Positions 45,829-55,454 are shown, numbered from the stretch's first letter. The stretch is 64,000 bases of DNA from Prevotella heparinolytica (GCF_004342845.1 NZ_SLXB01000005.1:91049-155048); one strand, 5' to 3'. Translations and numbers: made by a program. The notes: generated from the sequence alone by a model not told the origin.

Positions 45829-46305
45829 TCAGGTTTCGCTAACGCGCAATCCGAAGGCTTTGCACGTCATCTCTTCCACCGCCACCTCCCATATCTTGAC
45901 ATGGCGAACGGCGGGTTCGGAATAAGTGCAAGGATTGTCGGTATATCGGTTCATGAAAAAGTCCAGAATCTCACGCTTCTGCCCCATGTCTTCTATGAAG
46001 CGCACCTTTCCGCGGCACATCACACTGCGCGACTTCATGCTGTAACTGCATGCCACCTGCCGGTGCATGTACACCAGCTCGTGCCCCTCGCAGAAGGTGA
46101 CGCAGACTTGAGGGCGCTTTGCCAGCATCTCCATTTTGCCCCCTTCAGGGCCGGAATGAAGGTATATCACTCCGTTCCGATAGGCGAAGTTCATGGGAAT
46201 CACATACGGATTGCCCTCTACATCGGTGATACCCACCATGCAATAAGGACATTTATCTATTACTTCTTTTATTTGTACGGGGTCTGTGATAGCGATTGTC
46301 TTCAT
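45829..46305 (-). CDS. NimA-like pyridoxamine 5'-phosphate oxidase family flavoprotein
   Basis: 158 residues, split-barrel FMN-binding fold. CPYCMVGITDVEGNPYVIPM and LHSGPEGGKMEMLAKRPQVC are typical of the NimA/pyridoxamine-oxidase-related family. Some members reduce nitroimidazole drugs; most chromosomal ones have unknown substrates. It starts 4 bp after the rnr stop on the same strand, so is probably co-transcribed. Confidence 0.85.
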   Translation of the reverse strand: MKTIAITDPVQIKEVIDKCPYCMVGITDVEGNPYVIPMNFAYRNGVIYLHSGPEGGKMEMLAKRPQVCVTFCEGHELVYMHRQVACSYSMKSRSVMCRGKVRFIEDMGQKREILDFFMNRYTDNPCTYSEPAVRHVKIWEVAVEEMTCKAFGLRVSET

Positions 46306-46309
46306 CGTT

Positions 46310-48457
46310 TTATTCCATCAGTGCAAAATCCAGTTGTTTCTTTTCCAGATTGGCACGTGCCACTTTGATGCTGATGGCATCGCCCAAGCTGTACGTGCGA
46401 TTCTTGCGGCGTCCGCGCAAGCAGTAGTTCTTCTCGTCGAACTCGTAGTAGTCGTCGTCGAGGTCGCGGATAGGAATCATCCCTTCGCACTTATTCTCAT
46501 TCAGTTCCACGTACAAGCCCCACTCCGTCACTCCGGAGATGACACCATCGTAAACTTGACCCAGACGCTCTGACATGAATTCCACCTGCTTGTACTTCAC
46601 CGAAGCACGCTCGGCATTGGCAGCTATCTGCTCCATGTTGCTGCTGTGCTCGCAAAGATCCTCATATTTCTGCTCGGACACGCTGCGACCACCCATATCG
46701 AGGTACTTAGTCAGCAAGCGGTGCACCATCATGTCGGGGAAGCGGCGGATGGGCGAGGTGAAGTGTGTATAATAGTCGAATGCCAGACCGTAATGCCCCA
46801 CATTGTGTATGGAGTAGCGTGCCTTCTGCATGGCACGAATGGACACGGTTTCAATCAAGTTCTCCTCTTTCTTGCCCTGAATGTCGTCCAACAGGTGGTT
46901 GATGGATTTGGAGATGTCGGTTTTCGTGCCTGCCGTGCGTAGCTTGTAACCAAAGCGGGCGATGAACTGAGCCAGATTGTCCAGTTTTTCGGGATCGGGC
47001 AGGTCGTGTATGCGGTAGGGAAACACTTTTGCCTTTTTGCTTTTGGGCACGCGTCCTATCTTCTCGGCCACGGTGCGGTTGGCAAGCAACATGAATTCCT
47101 CCACCAGTTTGTTGGCATCTTTAGCCACCTTGAAGTAAACGCTTACCGGCTTGCCTTTCTCGTCTATCTCAAACTTCACCTCATAACGGTCGAAGTTGAT
47201 GGCACCGGCCTTAAAGCGGTTGTCGCGCAGAATCTTGGCCAACTTATCCAATTGGAGGATTTCTTCCTTGAAGTCGCCTTTTCCGGTTTCGATAATCTCC
47301 TGCGCCTCCTCGTAGGTGAAGCGGCGGTCGCTTTTGATGACGGTATGTACCACTCGCGAGTTTTTCACTTCTCCCTTTTCCGTCATTTCGAAGATGACGG
47401 AATAGGCCAGTTTCTCTTCGTCGGGACGGAGAGAGCAGATGAAGTTGCACAACCGTTCGGGCAGCATCGGGATGGTACGGTCTACGAGATAAACCGAGGT
47501 AGCTCGTTTCTCAGCCTCCTTGTCGATGATGCCTCCCTCTTTTACGTAGTGGGTCACGTCGGCGATGTGTACGCCTACTTCCCAAAGTCCCTCCTTCAGT
47601 TGGCGGATAGAAAGGGCATCGTCGAAGTCTTTGGCATCTTTAGGGTCGATGGTGAAAGTAGTCACTTGGCGGAAATCTTCACGCTTGGCTATTTCTTCGG
47701 CAGAGATTTCGGCGGGTATCTTGTCGGCGGCTTTCTCTACAGCAGCAGGGTAGACATACGGCAAGCCGAATTCCGCCAGAATGGCATGCATCTCGGTGGT
47801 ATTGTCTCCGGCTTTTCCCAAAATGTCAATTACCTGCCCGATGGGGTTCTTAGCCTTGTCCGGCCATTCCACCACCTTCACGATGGCTTTGTCGCCCGTC
47901 TTTCCACCTTTCAGTTTCTCTTTGGGAATGAAAATGTCGTTGGCAAGCGTACGGTTTTCCGTCACAAGGAAAGCATACGACTTGGCAACTTCCAGTGTGC
48001 CCACAAACGTATCGTTGGCACGTTCCAATATCTCCACCACTTCTCCTTCGGCTATCCGCCCTCGACGTTTGGCATAGAAAGCTATGCGTACCTTGTCGTT
48101 GTTCATGGCATGTGCCGAATTTCGTTCGGCAATGAAGATCGGGTCTCCGCCATCTTCGGGCAAGAAGGAGTTCTTACCGTTGCTCTTGCGTTGGAAGATG
48201 CCTGTCATCTCCACGCCGTGGGTGTTCAGCTTGTATTTATGTTTCTCTGTTTCGCTGATGTAGTCGTCCATCACCAGTTCGGACAAGATGTCCATGCACA
48301 GCATCTTCAGGGGATGTGTGGTGAGGCGCAGTTGGTCAAAAATATATTTCAGGGATAAAACTTCGTCTTGTTTGTAGTGAAAGAAGTCCAGCAGAACTTT
48401 GGCGAGTTCTTTCTTTTTCATGCGTTTGCCGGCTTTTTTGTCTTTTTGCTTAGCCAT
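46310..48457 (-). CDS. rnr: Ribonuclease R
   Basis: 715 residues from ATG 48457 (MAKQKDKKAGKRMKKKEL); the frame runs 33 codons further up but without conservation. Winged-helix and cold-shock domains lead, then the RNB centre TIDPKDAKDFDDALSIRQL with its catalytic aspartates, and a C-terminal S1 domain (GVISGVTEWGLYVELNENKC). A 3'-5' exoribonuclease for structured RNA and quality control. Confidence 0.95.
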   Translation of the reverse strand: MAKQKDKKAGKRMKKKELAKVLLDFFHYKQDEVLSLKYIFDQLRLTTHPLKMLCMDILSELVMDDYISETEKHKYKLNTHGVEMTGIFQRKSNGKNSFLPEDGGDPIFIAERNSAHAMNNDKVRIAFYAKRRGRIAEGEVVEILERANDTFVGTLEVAKSYAFLVTENRTLANDIFIPKEKLKGGKTGDKAIVKVVEWPDKAKNPIGQVIDILGKAGDNTTEMHAILAEFGLPYVYPAAVEKAADKIPAEISAEEIAKREDFRQVTTFTIDPKDAKDFDDALSIRQLKEGLWEVGVHIADVTHYVKEGGIIDKEAEKRATSVYLVDRTIPMLPERLCNFICSLRPDEEKLAYSVIFEMTEKGEVKNSRVVHTVIKSDRRFTYEEAQEIIETGKGDFKEEILQLDKLAKILRDNRFKAGAINFDRYEVKFEIDEKGKPVSVYFKVAKDANKLVEEFMLLANRTVAEKIGRVPKSKKAKVFPYRIHDLPDPEKLDNLAQFIARFGYKLRTAGTKTDISKSINHLLDDIQGKKEENLIETVSIRAMQKARYSIHNVGHYGLAFDYYTHFTSPIRRFPDMMVHRLLTKYLDMGGRSVSEQKYEDLCEHSSNMEQIAANAERASVKYKQVEFMSERLGQVYDGVISGVTEWGLYVELNENKCEGMIPIRDLDDDYYEFDEKNYCLRGRRKNRTYSLGDAISIKVARANLEKKQLDFALME

Positions 48458-48625
48458 AATTATTTTTTTAATGGATGTATAAATAGGGAAGTGTTCCCTA
48501 CATTCAGCATCCGGTTCTTTTGCAAAGTAAACAAATTTTTGTTTTCGACAGTTCAAAATGCTTCAAAAACTTGGTATCATGCTGAAAATAATGCCCGAAC
48601 GGAAGTTCTTAAATAAATAATATTC

Positions 48626-48633
48626 TATCTTTG
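48626..48633 (+). promoter_or_regulatory. -7 box of the CDF transporter operon
   Basis: TAtcTTTG, 13 bp before the ATG at 48647. The following epimerase and PAP2 genes have no spacing for a promoter and should share it. Confidence 0.55.
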
Positions 48634-48646
48634 CAATAATTTACCT

Positions 48647-49570
48647 ATGGGAAAAATGGAAATGCAGACTTTAGACACCGAAAGTACAATGCGCGAAAGA
48701 GAAATCTACCGGGTGACGATAGTGGGGAGTATCGTGAACTTTCTGCTGCTTGTCTTTAAGTTCTTTGCCGGCATTGCAGGCCATAGTGCTGCCATGCTGG
48801 CAGATGCCGTCCATTCGCTGTCTGATTTTATCACGGACATTATCGTAATACTCTTTGTACGCCTATCCGCAAAGCCCGAAGACGAAGGACACGATTACGG
48901 CCATGGCAAGTATGAAACATTGGCAACGGCCATTATCGGTATTTTCCTCGTATTCGTGGGTTTCGGCATTTTTTGGAACGGAGCCTCGTCCATCTACCGT
49001 TTCTTTCAAGGTGAGACCTTGCAGGAACCGGGCAGGATAGCGCTGATGGGCGCCATAGCCTCTATCATATTCAAGGAAATACTTTATCAATATACCGCAT
49101 TCAAAGGACGAAAGCTGAATTCGCAAGCCGTCATAGCCAATGCATGGCACCACCGGAGCGATGCGTTTTCGTCCATAGGCACGGCTTTGGGTATTGGGGG
49201 AGCCATCCTCTTGGGCGACCAATGGCGGATACTCGACCCTGCCGCAGCAGTGATTGTAAGCTTTTTCATCATGAAAGTGGCGGTAGGATTACTCATTCCT
49301 TGCGTGGACGAACTACTGGAGAAGTCATTGCCCTCCGAAGTGGAGGAGAAGATATTGGAGACCATCCTTTCTTTCCCCGGCGTGACCTCGCCTCATCACC
49401 TTCGCACGCGACGTATCGGCAGCTATTGTGCCATTGAAGTGCATGTGCGCATGGACGGACAAATTTCGCTGGAGGAAGCTCATAAAACAGCAACTAAAGT
49501 GGAGAACAAGCTGAAGGAGCTGTTTGGCAAAGGTACATTGATAAATATACACGTTGAACCAAAGAAGTAG
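48647..49570 (+). CDS. Cation diffusion facilitator transporter
   Basis: 307 residues, six TM helices. Metal-site residues are in AAMLADAVHSLSDFITDIIV and the TM5 NAWHHRSDAFSS block; HDYGHGKYETLA is the conserved loop. The C-terminal cytoplasmic domain (VEEKILETILSFPGV to GTLINIHVEP) is present. It exports zinc, manganese or iron in exchange for protons; the metal is not resolved. One base separates its stop from the next start. Confidence 0.93.
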   Translation: MGKMEMQTLDTESTMREREIYRVTIVGSIVNFLLLVFKFFAGIAGHSAAMLADAVHSLSDFITDIIVILFVRLSAKPEDEGHDYGHGKYETLATAIIGIFLVFVGFGIFWNGASSIYRFFQGETLQEPGRIALMGAIASIIFKEILYQYTAFKGRKLNSQAVIANAWHHRSDAFSSIGTALGIGGAILLGDQWRILDPAAAVIVSFFIMKVAVGLLIPCVDELLEKSLPSEVEEKILETILSFPGVTSPHHLRTRRIGSYCAIEVHVRMDGQISLEEAHKTATKVENKLKELFGKGTLINIHVEPKK

Positions 49571-49571
49571 T

Positions 49572-50579
49572 ATGGAAAGCATCTTAGTAACCGGAGCAAG
49601 TGGGTTTATCGGCAGTTTCATCGTGGAAGAAGCGTTGAGACGCAAGTTCGGTGTGTGGGCGGGCATACGCTCATCCAGCAGCCGCGAATATCTGCACGAC
49701 CGCAAGATACATATCCTCGAACTGGATTTTGCACACCCCAACGAACTTCGCGCCCAACTGTCGGGGCATAAAGGAACTTACAACAAGTTCGACTACATCG
49801 TTCATTGTGCCGGTGTCACCAAATGCGCTAACAATAATGAGTTCGACCACGTAAACTATCTGCAAACCAAATATTTCGTAGATATGTTGAGGGAACTGAA
49901 CATGATACCCAAACAGTTTATCTTCGTCAGTACGCTGAGCGTATTCGGCCCTGTTCGCGAACAGACATACGACCCCATTTCAGAACACGACACTCCTTGC
50001 CCCAATACAGACTACGGGTTCAGCAAACTGAAAGCAGAGCTTTATTTGCAGAGCATTCCGGGATTCCCTTACGTCATTTATCGTCCTACGGGCGTTTACG
50101 GTCCGCGCGAGAAAGATTACTTCCTCATGGCCAAATCCATCAAACAGCACATGGACTTCTCCGTAGGTTTCCATCGGCAGGATTTGACGTTCGTATATGT
50201 CAAGGATATTGTGCAGGCCGTCTTTCTCGGCATAGAAAAGAAGGTGGTGCGCCGGGGGTATTTCCTGACCGACGGAAAGGTATATCGAAGCCGCGTTTTT
50301 TCGGACCTGATACGGAAAGAATTGGGTAACCCGTTTGTTATTCGCTTCAAGTGTCCGTTAATTGTGTTAAAGTTAGTATCTTTGCTGGCCGATTTTTGGG
50401 CAAAGCGACGAAAAACCACCAGCACGCTCAACCCGGACAAGTATAGAATAATGAAACAACGCAACTGGCAGTGCGACATCACTCCCGCCATCGAAGAACT
50501 GGGATATAATCCTGAATATGACTTGGAACGGGGAGTGAAAGAGACAATCGCCTGGTATAAAGAAAAAGGATGGCTTTAG
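49572..50579 (+). CDS. NAD-dependent epimerase/dehydratase family protein
   Basis: 335 residues from ATG 49572. Extended SDR fold: ILVTGASGFIGSFIVEEAL at the N-terminus, VSTLSVFGP, the active-site TDYGFSKLKAEL (Tyr-X3-Lys) and VIYRPTGVYGPREKDYF. The substrate is unknown. Its 10-bp overlap with a PAP2 membrane enzyme points to lipid chemistry; Bacteroides sphingolipid synthesis uses an SDR-type ketosphinganine reductase, and this gene is a candidate for such a step, without proof. Confidence 0.87.
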   Translation: MESILVTGASGFIGSFIVEEALRRKFGVWAGIRSSSSREYLHDRKIHILELDFAHPNELRAQLSGHKGTYNKFDYIVHCAGVTKCANNNEFDHVNYLQTKYFVDMLRELNMIPKQFIFVSTLSVFGPVREQTYDPISEHDTPCPNTDYGFSKLKAELYLQSIPGFPYVIYRPTGVYGPREKDYFLMAKSIKQHMDFSVGFHRQDLTFVYVKDIVQAVFLGIEKKVVRRGYFLTDGKVYRSRVFSDLIRKELGNPFVIRFKCPLIVLKLVSLLADFWAKRRKTTSTLNPDKYRIMKQRNWQCDITPAIEELGYNPEYDLERGVKETIAWYKEKGWL

Positions 50580-51496
50580 ATTTATTTAAAAAGGTAGAAA
50601 CCCGTAAAGGGTTGTTTGCGGTCGAGAAGATAACACTGATATACAACTTGTTGACTTCTATTCTGATACTGTTTCTTTTTCAGGAAATGGATCATCCGGG
50701 CAGAATGCTCATCGACCGTATCGTCATTGCAGCCATGACGTTCCTGTTGATGTATCTTTACAGATTGGCGCCTTGCAAATTCTCGGCTTTCGTGCGCATA
50801 GCCATCCAGATGTCACTGCTATCCTATTGGTATCCCGACACATTCGAGTTCAATCGCATCTTTCCCAATCTTGACCATGTGTTTGCTTCGACCGAGCAAT
50901 GGCTGTTCGGCGGACAACCTGCCGTATGGTTCAGTGCTTATTTGCCGCAAATGTGGGTAAGTGAGCCATTCAACATGGGCTACTTTTTCTATTATCCGAT
51001 GATATTGGTGGTGATAATGTGGTATTTCTTCTACCGGTACGACTTGTTCGAGAAAGTTTCGTTCGTAGTGGTAACCGCTTTCTTCATCTATTACCTTATT
51101 TATATATTCGTACCCGTTGCCGGCCCGCAGTTCTACTTTCCTGCCATTGGCAACAGCAATGTGGCTCAAGGCATCTTCCCCTCTATTGGCAACTACTTCC
51201 ACCATCATCAGGAACTTCTTCCGGGTCCCGGCTATGAGCACGGCTTCTTCTATAATCTGGTCGAGGAGTCCCAGCAAGTGGGCGAACGCCCTACGGCGGC
51301 TTTTCCCAGCTCGCATGTGGGGATGTCTACCATCCTGATGATTATGGCTTGGCGCGGAAGCAGACGCCTGTTTACCTACCTGTTGCCTTTCTACCTGCTA
51401 CTCTGTGGGGCTACGGTGTATATTCAAGCACATTATCTGATTGACTCCATCGTCGGATTTATCTCCGCTTTCGGAATTTATGTAGCGGTGACATGA
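50570..51496 (+). CDS. PAP2-family membrane phosphatase/phosphotransferase
   Basis: 308 residues, six TM helices. The PAP2 motifs GERPTAAFPSSHVGMS and YIQAHYLIDSIVG hold the catalytic histidines. The long insert with FHHHQELLPGPGYEHG is like inositol phosphorylceramide synthase-related PAP2 proteins of Bacteroidetes. It probably removes or transfers a phospho-group on a membrane lipid. It begins inside the epimerase gene (10-bp overlap), so the two are co-translated. Confidence 0.87.
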   Translation: MALDLFKKVETRKGLFAVEKITLIYNLLTSILILFLFQEMDHPGRMLIDRIVIAAMTFLLMYLYRLAPCKFSAFVRIAIQMSLLSYWYPDTFEFNRIFPNLDHVFASTEQWLFGGQPAVWFSAYLPQMWVSEPFNMGYFFYYPMILVVIMWYFFYRYDLFEKVSFVVVTAFFIYYLIYIFVPVAGPQFYFPAIGNSNVAQGIFPSIGNYFHHHQELLPGPGYEHGFFYNLVEESQQVGERPTAAFPSSHVGMSTILMIMAWRGSRRLFTYLLPFYLLLCGATVYIQAHYLIDSIVGFISAFGIYVAVT

Positions 51497-51687
51497 ATGT
51501 TCAAGCGATGGTTTGCACAGCCGATGTTCAAATAAGAGGCTTCCCGGCTTTCGGCTGTTCTCGCCGATGCGCCATCACTCCCCTTCTTCCCGCTGATTTG
51601 CCTGCACATGCCCAACTTGCGAAGCCCGTCCCCTTTTATTTCCGGCACTTCGCCCACGGCGCTCGAATGCTTGTTCACACGCCGCAC

Positions 51688-51884
51688 ATGTCAATATTTA
51701 ATCAAAAAGCCTTACCGATTGCCGCACCCCGCCGAGAAGATGTTTCGGGTGGGGTATTTCTTCGGCACCGAGGAACGGGTCGTTCCCCACCGAGGAACCA
51801 TGCCTTCGACACCGAGGAACGGTGCCTTACTCGGTGTCGGAGAAAACGGCCGTGCCGAAGCCTTGATTCATTTGTAAAAAGAAA
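51688..51884. repeat. Dispersed palindromic repeat, copy B
   Basis: Homologous to 433-628 in the same orientation. Three 22-bp units start CACCGAGGAAC at 51766, 51788 and 51810, and the block closes with CGGTGTC, paired to the opening GGCACCG. Unit 1 again forms a hairpin, GGAACG-ggt-CGTTCC: the stem is kept and the loop changed relative to copy A. An upstream stem (CACCCCGCC with GGTGGGGTA) differs in sequence from copy A but keeps pairing. The crossing ORFs are not conserved. Confidence 0.8.
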
Positions 51885-52042
51885 AGAATATCAAAGCATC
51901 ATGCAAAACGCCGGACTTCCTTTCGGATGCTCCATCGGATAGGTCGGCATATCAGATAGTGGGAGAGATGCGTGCATTATTGTAGAACTATTGTAGGACT
52001 TTTGCAGGAAAAGACCTACTTCATCGCTGTTCTTGCAGGAAC

Positions 52043-52071
52043 AAAAAAAGCCTATCCCGCTACGAATAGGC
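52043..52071 (-). terminator. Terminator of tRNA-Arg
   Basis: On the minus strand GCCTAT, a 10-base loop, ATAGGC, then seven T residues, starting 10 bp past the tRNA 3' end. Confidence 0.85.
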
Positions 52072-52080
52072 CTGATTTTG

Positions 52081-52152
52081 TACCCCTGAGCAGAATCGAA
52101 CTGCTATTTAACGTTTAGGAAACGCTTGTTCTATCCGTTGAACTACAAGGGC
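52081..52152 (-). tRNA. tRNA-Arg (anticodon CCT)
   Basis: 72 nt without an encoded CCA. Acceptor GCCCTTG pairs with CAGGGGT. The D arm is GTTC with GAAC, the anticodon arm AGCGT-TTCCTAA-ACGTT gives anticodon CCT, and the T arm is AGCAG-TTCGATT-CTGCT. It reads AGG codons. A terminator follows. Copy B of the dispersed repeat ends about 200 bp from its 3' side. Confidence 0.95.
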
Positions 52153-52313
52153 TTGTCTCTGTTGTAGCTTGAACAACAAGATTGCGGGTACAAAGATAAT
52201 GTATTTTGCCGATTTTCCGAAAAAAGTTTTGTTAATCCAATTAACTTTACGAAATTTGCCAAGTGTGTAAAAGAACAATAACCTCTAAAAATAACCTTTA
52301 GAAAATCGTAAGT

Positions 52314-54164
52314 ATGGCAAACGACATGATGGTCAAAGAACTGGAGCAAGTGGTAGTCCGCTTCTCCGGAGACTCCGGCGACGGTATGCAGCTCGCCGGC
52401 AACATCTTTTCAACAGTTTCGGCTACGGTGGGAAATGACATCAGCACATTCCCCGACTATCCGGCAGATATCCGCGCCCCGCAAGGCTCACTTACCGGTG
52501 TTTCAGGCTTTCAGGTACACATCGGTGCAGGCAAGGTCTATACTCCGGGAGATAAATGCGATGTATTGGTGGCAATGAACGCAGCCGCCCTGAAAACGCA
52601 GTACAAGTTTGCTAAGCCCACAGCCTGCATCATCATAGATACAGACGCCTTCCAGAAAGGAGATCTGGAGAAAGCAGCTTTTAAGACCGACAATCCCATT
52701 GAAGAAATGGGAATCAAGCAAGACGTGATTGCCGCTCCCATCTCGCAGATGGTGAAAGACTGTCTGGCCGACACCGGGATGGACAACAAATCCATACTGA
52801 AATGCCGCAACATGTTCGCGGTGGGATTGGTATGCTGGCTGTTCAACCGCGACCTGAAGATTGCCGAAGACTTCATCCGCGAGAAATTTGGCAAGAAACC
52901 CGAAATTGCCGAAGCAAACATCAAGGTCATTCATGCAGGATATGACTACGGTCACAACACACATGCTTCCGTAGCCCATACTTATAAAATAGAAAGCAAG
53001 GCCACCGTGCCCGGCCGATACATGGACATCACGGGAAACAAGGCCACGGCCTACGGTTTCATTGCCGCTGCCGAAAAAGCAGGCATGAAACTGTTCCTCG
53101 GTTCTTACCCCATCACTCCTGCCACCGACGTGCTGCACGAGCTTTCAAAACACAAATCGCTGGGTGTGATGACCGTGCAGTGCGAAGACGAAATCTCGGG
53201 TTGCGCCACTGCCATCGGCGCCTCCTTTGCCGGTGCGTTGGCCGTCACTTCCACTTCCGGTCCCGGCGTCTGCCTCAAGTCGGAAGCCATGAATCTGGCT
53301 GTCATCACGGAATTACCGCTCGTGGTGCTCGACGTGCAACGCGGAGGCCCTTCCACCGGTCTGCCCACCAAGTCGGAACAGACCGACTTGTTACAAGCCC
53401 TGTTCGGCCGCAACGGCGAAAGCCCGATGCCCGTCATTGCCGCCGCTTCGCCCACCGGTTGCTTCGACGCCGCTTACATGGCCTGCAAAATTGCGTTGGA
53501 ACACATGACACCGGTGGTATTACTGACCGATGGCTTTGTTGCCAACGGCTCCGGTGCATGGAAGTTGCCCAAGCTGGCAGACTATCCCGCCATCAATCCG
53601 CCTTACGTCACTCCGGAGATGAAAGACAACTATACTCCATACAAGCGTAATCCGGAAACGGGTGTACGCTACTGGGCAGTTCCCGGACAAGAGGGGTATA
53701 TGCACATCCTCGGCGGTCTGGAAAAGGACAGCAACACCGGCGCCATCTCCACCGACCCGGACAACCACAACCTGATGTGCCGCCTGCGTGCAGAGAAGGT
53801 TGCCAAAATACCCGTACCCGATGTAGAAGTGTTAGGTTGCGTCGATGACGCCGACCTGCTGATAGTTGGCTTCGGCGGCACATACGGCCATTTGTATTCG
53901 GCCATGGAAGAGATGAACAAGGCAGGCAGAAAGACAGCCCTCGCCCACTTCACCTATCTGAATCCGTTGCCCAAGAATACGGAAGCTGTATTGAAGAAGT
54001 ATAAAAAAGTGGTAGTTGCCGAACAAAACTTCGGGCAATTCGCAGGCTATCTGCGCATGAAGATAGACAACTTCACGCCGTACCGGTTCAACGAGGTCAA
54101 AGGACAACCGTTTGTCGTGGCCGAGTTGGTAGAAGCTTTCAATAAGATAATTGATAACGACTAA
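52314..54164 (+). CDS. korA: 2-oxoglutarate:ferredoxin oxidoreductase, alpha (gamma-alpha fused)
   Basis: 616 residues. The N-terminal 190 residues are the gamma domain (VVRFSGDSGDGMQLAGNIFS, GVSGFQVHIGAGKVYTPGDK). The rest is the alpha domain (GNKATAYGFIAAAEKAGMKL, STSGPGVCLKSEAMNLAVI, QRGGPSTGLPTKSEQTDLLQ). The enzyme makes succinyl-CoA or fixes CO2 in reverse, using ferredoxin. Twelve bases separate it from korB. Confidence 0.93.
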   Translation: MANDMMVKELEQVVVRFSGDSGDGMQLAGNIFSTVSATVGNDISTFPDYPADIRAPQGSLTGVSGFQVHIGAGKVYTPGDKCDVLVAMNAAALKTQYKFAKPTACIIIDTDAFQKGDLEKAAFKTDNPIEEMGIKQDVIAAPISQMVKDCLADTGMDNKSILKCRNMFAVGLVCWLFNRDLKIAEDFIREKFGKKPEIAEANIKVIHAGYDYGHNTHASVAHTYKIESKATVPGRYMDITGNKATAYGFIAAAEKAGMKLFLGSYPITPATDVLHELSKHKSLGVMTVQCEDEISGCATAIGASFAGALAVTSTSGPGVCLKSEAMNLAVITELPLVVLDVQRGGPSTGLPTKSEQTDLLQALFGRNGESPMPVIAAASPTGCFDAAYMACKIALEHMTPVVLLTDGFVANGSGAWKLPKLADYPAINPPYVTPEMKDNYTPYKRNPETGVRYWAVPGQEGYMHILGGLEKDSNTGAISTDPDNHNLMCRLRAEKVAKIPVPDVEVLGCVDDADLLIVGFGGTYGHLYSAMEEMNKAGRKTALAHFTYLNPLPKNTEAVLKKYKKVVVAEQNFGQFAGYLRMKIDNFTPYRFNEVKGQPFVVAELVEAFNKIIDND

Positions 54165-54176
54165 AAGAAAAACATC

Positions 54177-55181
54177 ATGTGCGAATATACAGCAAAAGAC
54201 TTCAAGAAAGGACAACCCCGTTGGTGTCCGGGTTGCGGTGACCACTTCTTTCTGGCTTCACTGCACAAAGCAATGGCAGAAATCGGCATAGCTCCTTGGG
54301 AGAGCGCCGTCATCTCAGGCATCGGCTGCTCCAGCCGTTTGCCCTACTACATGAATACGTATGCGATGCAGACAATCCACGGGCGTGCCGCCGCCATCTC
54401 GACCGGCGCCAAAGTGGCCAACCCCAACCTGACCGTATGGCAGATTTCAGGTGACGGCGACGGATTGGCCATCGGTGGCAACCACTTCATACACGCCGTA
54501 CGCCGTAACATCGATCTGAACATGATTCTGCTGAACAACCGCATCTACGGCTTGACGAAAGGACAATACTCGCCGACTTCTCCACGCGGTTTCGTCAGCA
54601 AATCATCTCCCTACGGCACGGTAGAAGACCCGTTCCATCCGGCGGAACTCTGTTTCGGTGCCCGTGGTCGCTTCTTTGCCCGCGCGGTAGCCACCGACGC
54701 CTCCGGAACCACAGAAATCCTGAAAGCAGCTATCGCCCACAAGGGAGCTTCCGTCTGCGAGATTCTGCAACATTGCGTCATCTTCAACGACAATACCTAC
54801 GACAATGTTTACAAGAAAGAGGGCCGCGCCAAAAACGCCATCTATCTGGAACACGGCAAACCGATGCTTTTCGGAGAGAACAATGAATATGGCCTGATGC
54901 AGGAAGGATTCGGCCTGAAAGTTGTAAAGCTCGGCGAAAACGGCATCACGGAAAAGGACATTCTCGTTCACGACGCCCACTGCATGGACAACACCCTGCA
55001 ACTGAAACTTGCCTTGATGGAAGGCCCCGACTTCCCGGTCGCTCTCGGCATAATCCGTGATGTGGAAGCACCTACCTACAACGACGCCGTTCACGAACAA
55101 ATAGAAGAAGTATCTTCCAAGAAGAAGTATCACAACTTTGAAGAGCTACTGATGACAAACGATACATGGGAGGTAAAATAA
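54177..55181 (+). CDS. korB: 2-oxoglutarate:ferredoxin oxidoreductase, beta subunit
   Basis: 334 residues. RWCPGCGDHFFL supplies Fe-S ligands with GIGCSSRLPYYM. Thiamine-pyrophosphate binding is in SGDGDGLAIGGNHFIHAVRR with NNRIYGLTKGQYSPTS. Partner of the upstream alpha subunit. A strong terminator follows 37 bp later. Confidence 0.95.
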   Translation: MCEYTAKDFKKGQPRWCPGCGDHFFLASLHKAMAEIGIAPWESAVISGIGCSSRLPYYMNTYAMQTIHGRAAAISTGAKVANPNLTVWQISGDGDGLAIGGNHFIHAVRRNIDLNMILLNNRIYGLTKGQYSPTSPRGFVSKSSPYGTVEDPFHPAELCFGARGRFFARAVATDASGTTEILKAAIAHKGASVCEILQHCVIFNDNTYDNVYKKEGRAKNAIYLEHGKPMLFGENNEYGLMQEGFGLKVVKLGENGITEKDILVHDAHCMDNTLQLKLALMEGPDFPVALGIIRDVEAPTYNDAVHEQIEEVSSKKKYHNFEELLMTNDTWEVK

Positions 55182-55218
55182 GCCTTCATCACAATAATAC
55201 TTTTTTGTTCATTATTTT

Positions 55219-55259
55219 ATCCCCTTCACCAAGCCCCGAAAGGCAAAAGTGAAGGGGAT
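55219..55259 (+). terminator. Rho-independent terminator after korB
   Basis: ATCCCCTTCAC and GTGAAGGGGAT form a perfect 11-bp stem around 19 bases, followed by TTTTTAT. Confidence 0.92.
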
Positions 55260-55292
55260 TTTTATATTTTCCAATAAAAAAGGCCGTTTTTC

Positions 55293-55322
55293 TTTGATAA
55301 TAAAAGAAATAATGTATATTTG
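55293..55322 (+). promoter_or_regulatory. Promoter upstream of the putA leader region
   Basis: TTTG (55293-55296), 18 bp, TAtaTTTG (55315-55322). If it drives putA, the message has a leader of nearly 390 nt containing a short ORF and a C11 tract. Confidence 0.5.
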
Positions 55323-55355
55323 CATCACATTGTTCACTTTTTATCATTCATACTT

Positions 55356-55454
55356 ATGAATCAGGAACATCTCTTCGACCGATTTTCCCAGCAGGCCCTC
55401 CAGACCTTGCACAGGTATCGTGCGGTGATGTTCAGCCCTCCCTCCTATTACTAA
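55356..55454 (+). CDS. Possible 32-residue leader ORF before putA
   Basis: ATG 55356 opens MNQEHLFDRFSQQALQTLHR followed by YRAVMFSPPSYY and a stop. It lies 33 bp past a good -7 box. It could be a leader peptide (note Pro-Pro near the end, upstream of a proline-degradation gene), a fragment, or chance. No homolog recognised. Confidence 0.35.
   Translation: MNQEHLFDRFSQQALQTLHRYRAVMFSPPSYY

Noticed and set aside
51493..51942. Open frames of 149 and 89 codons after the PAP2 gene
   Set aside because: They run through the structured repeat (copy B); the translations are not conserved in copy A.
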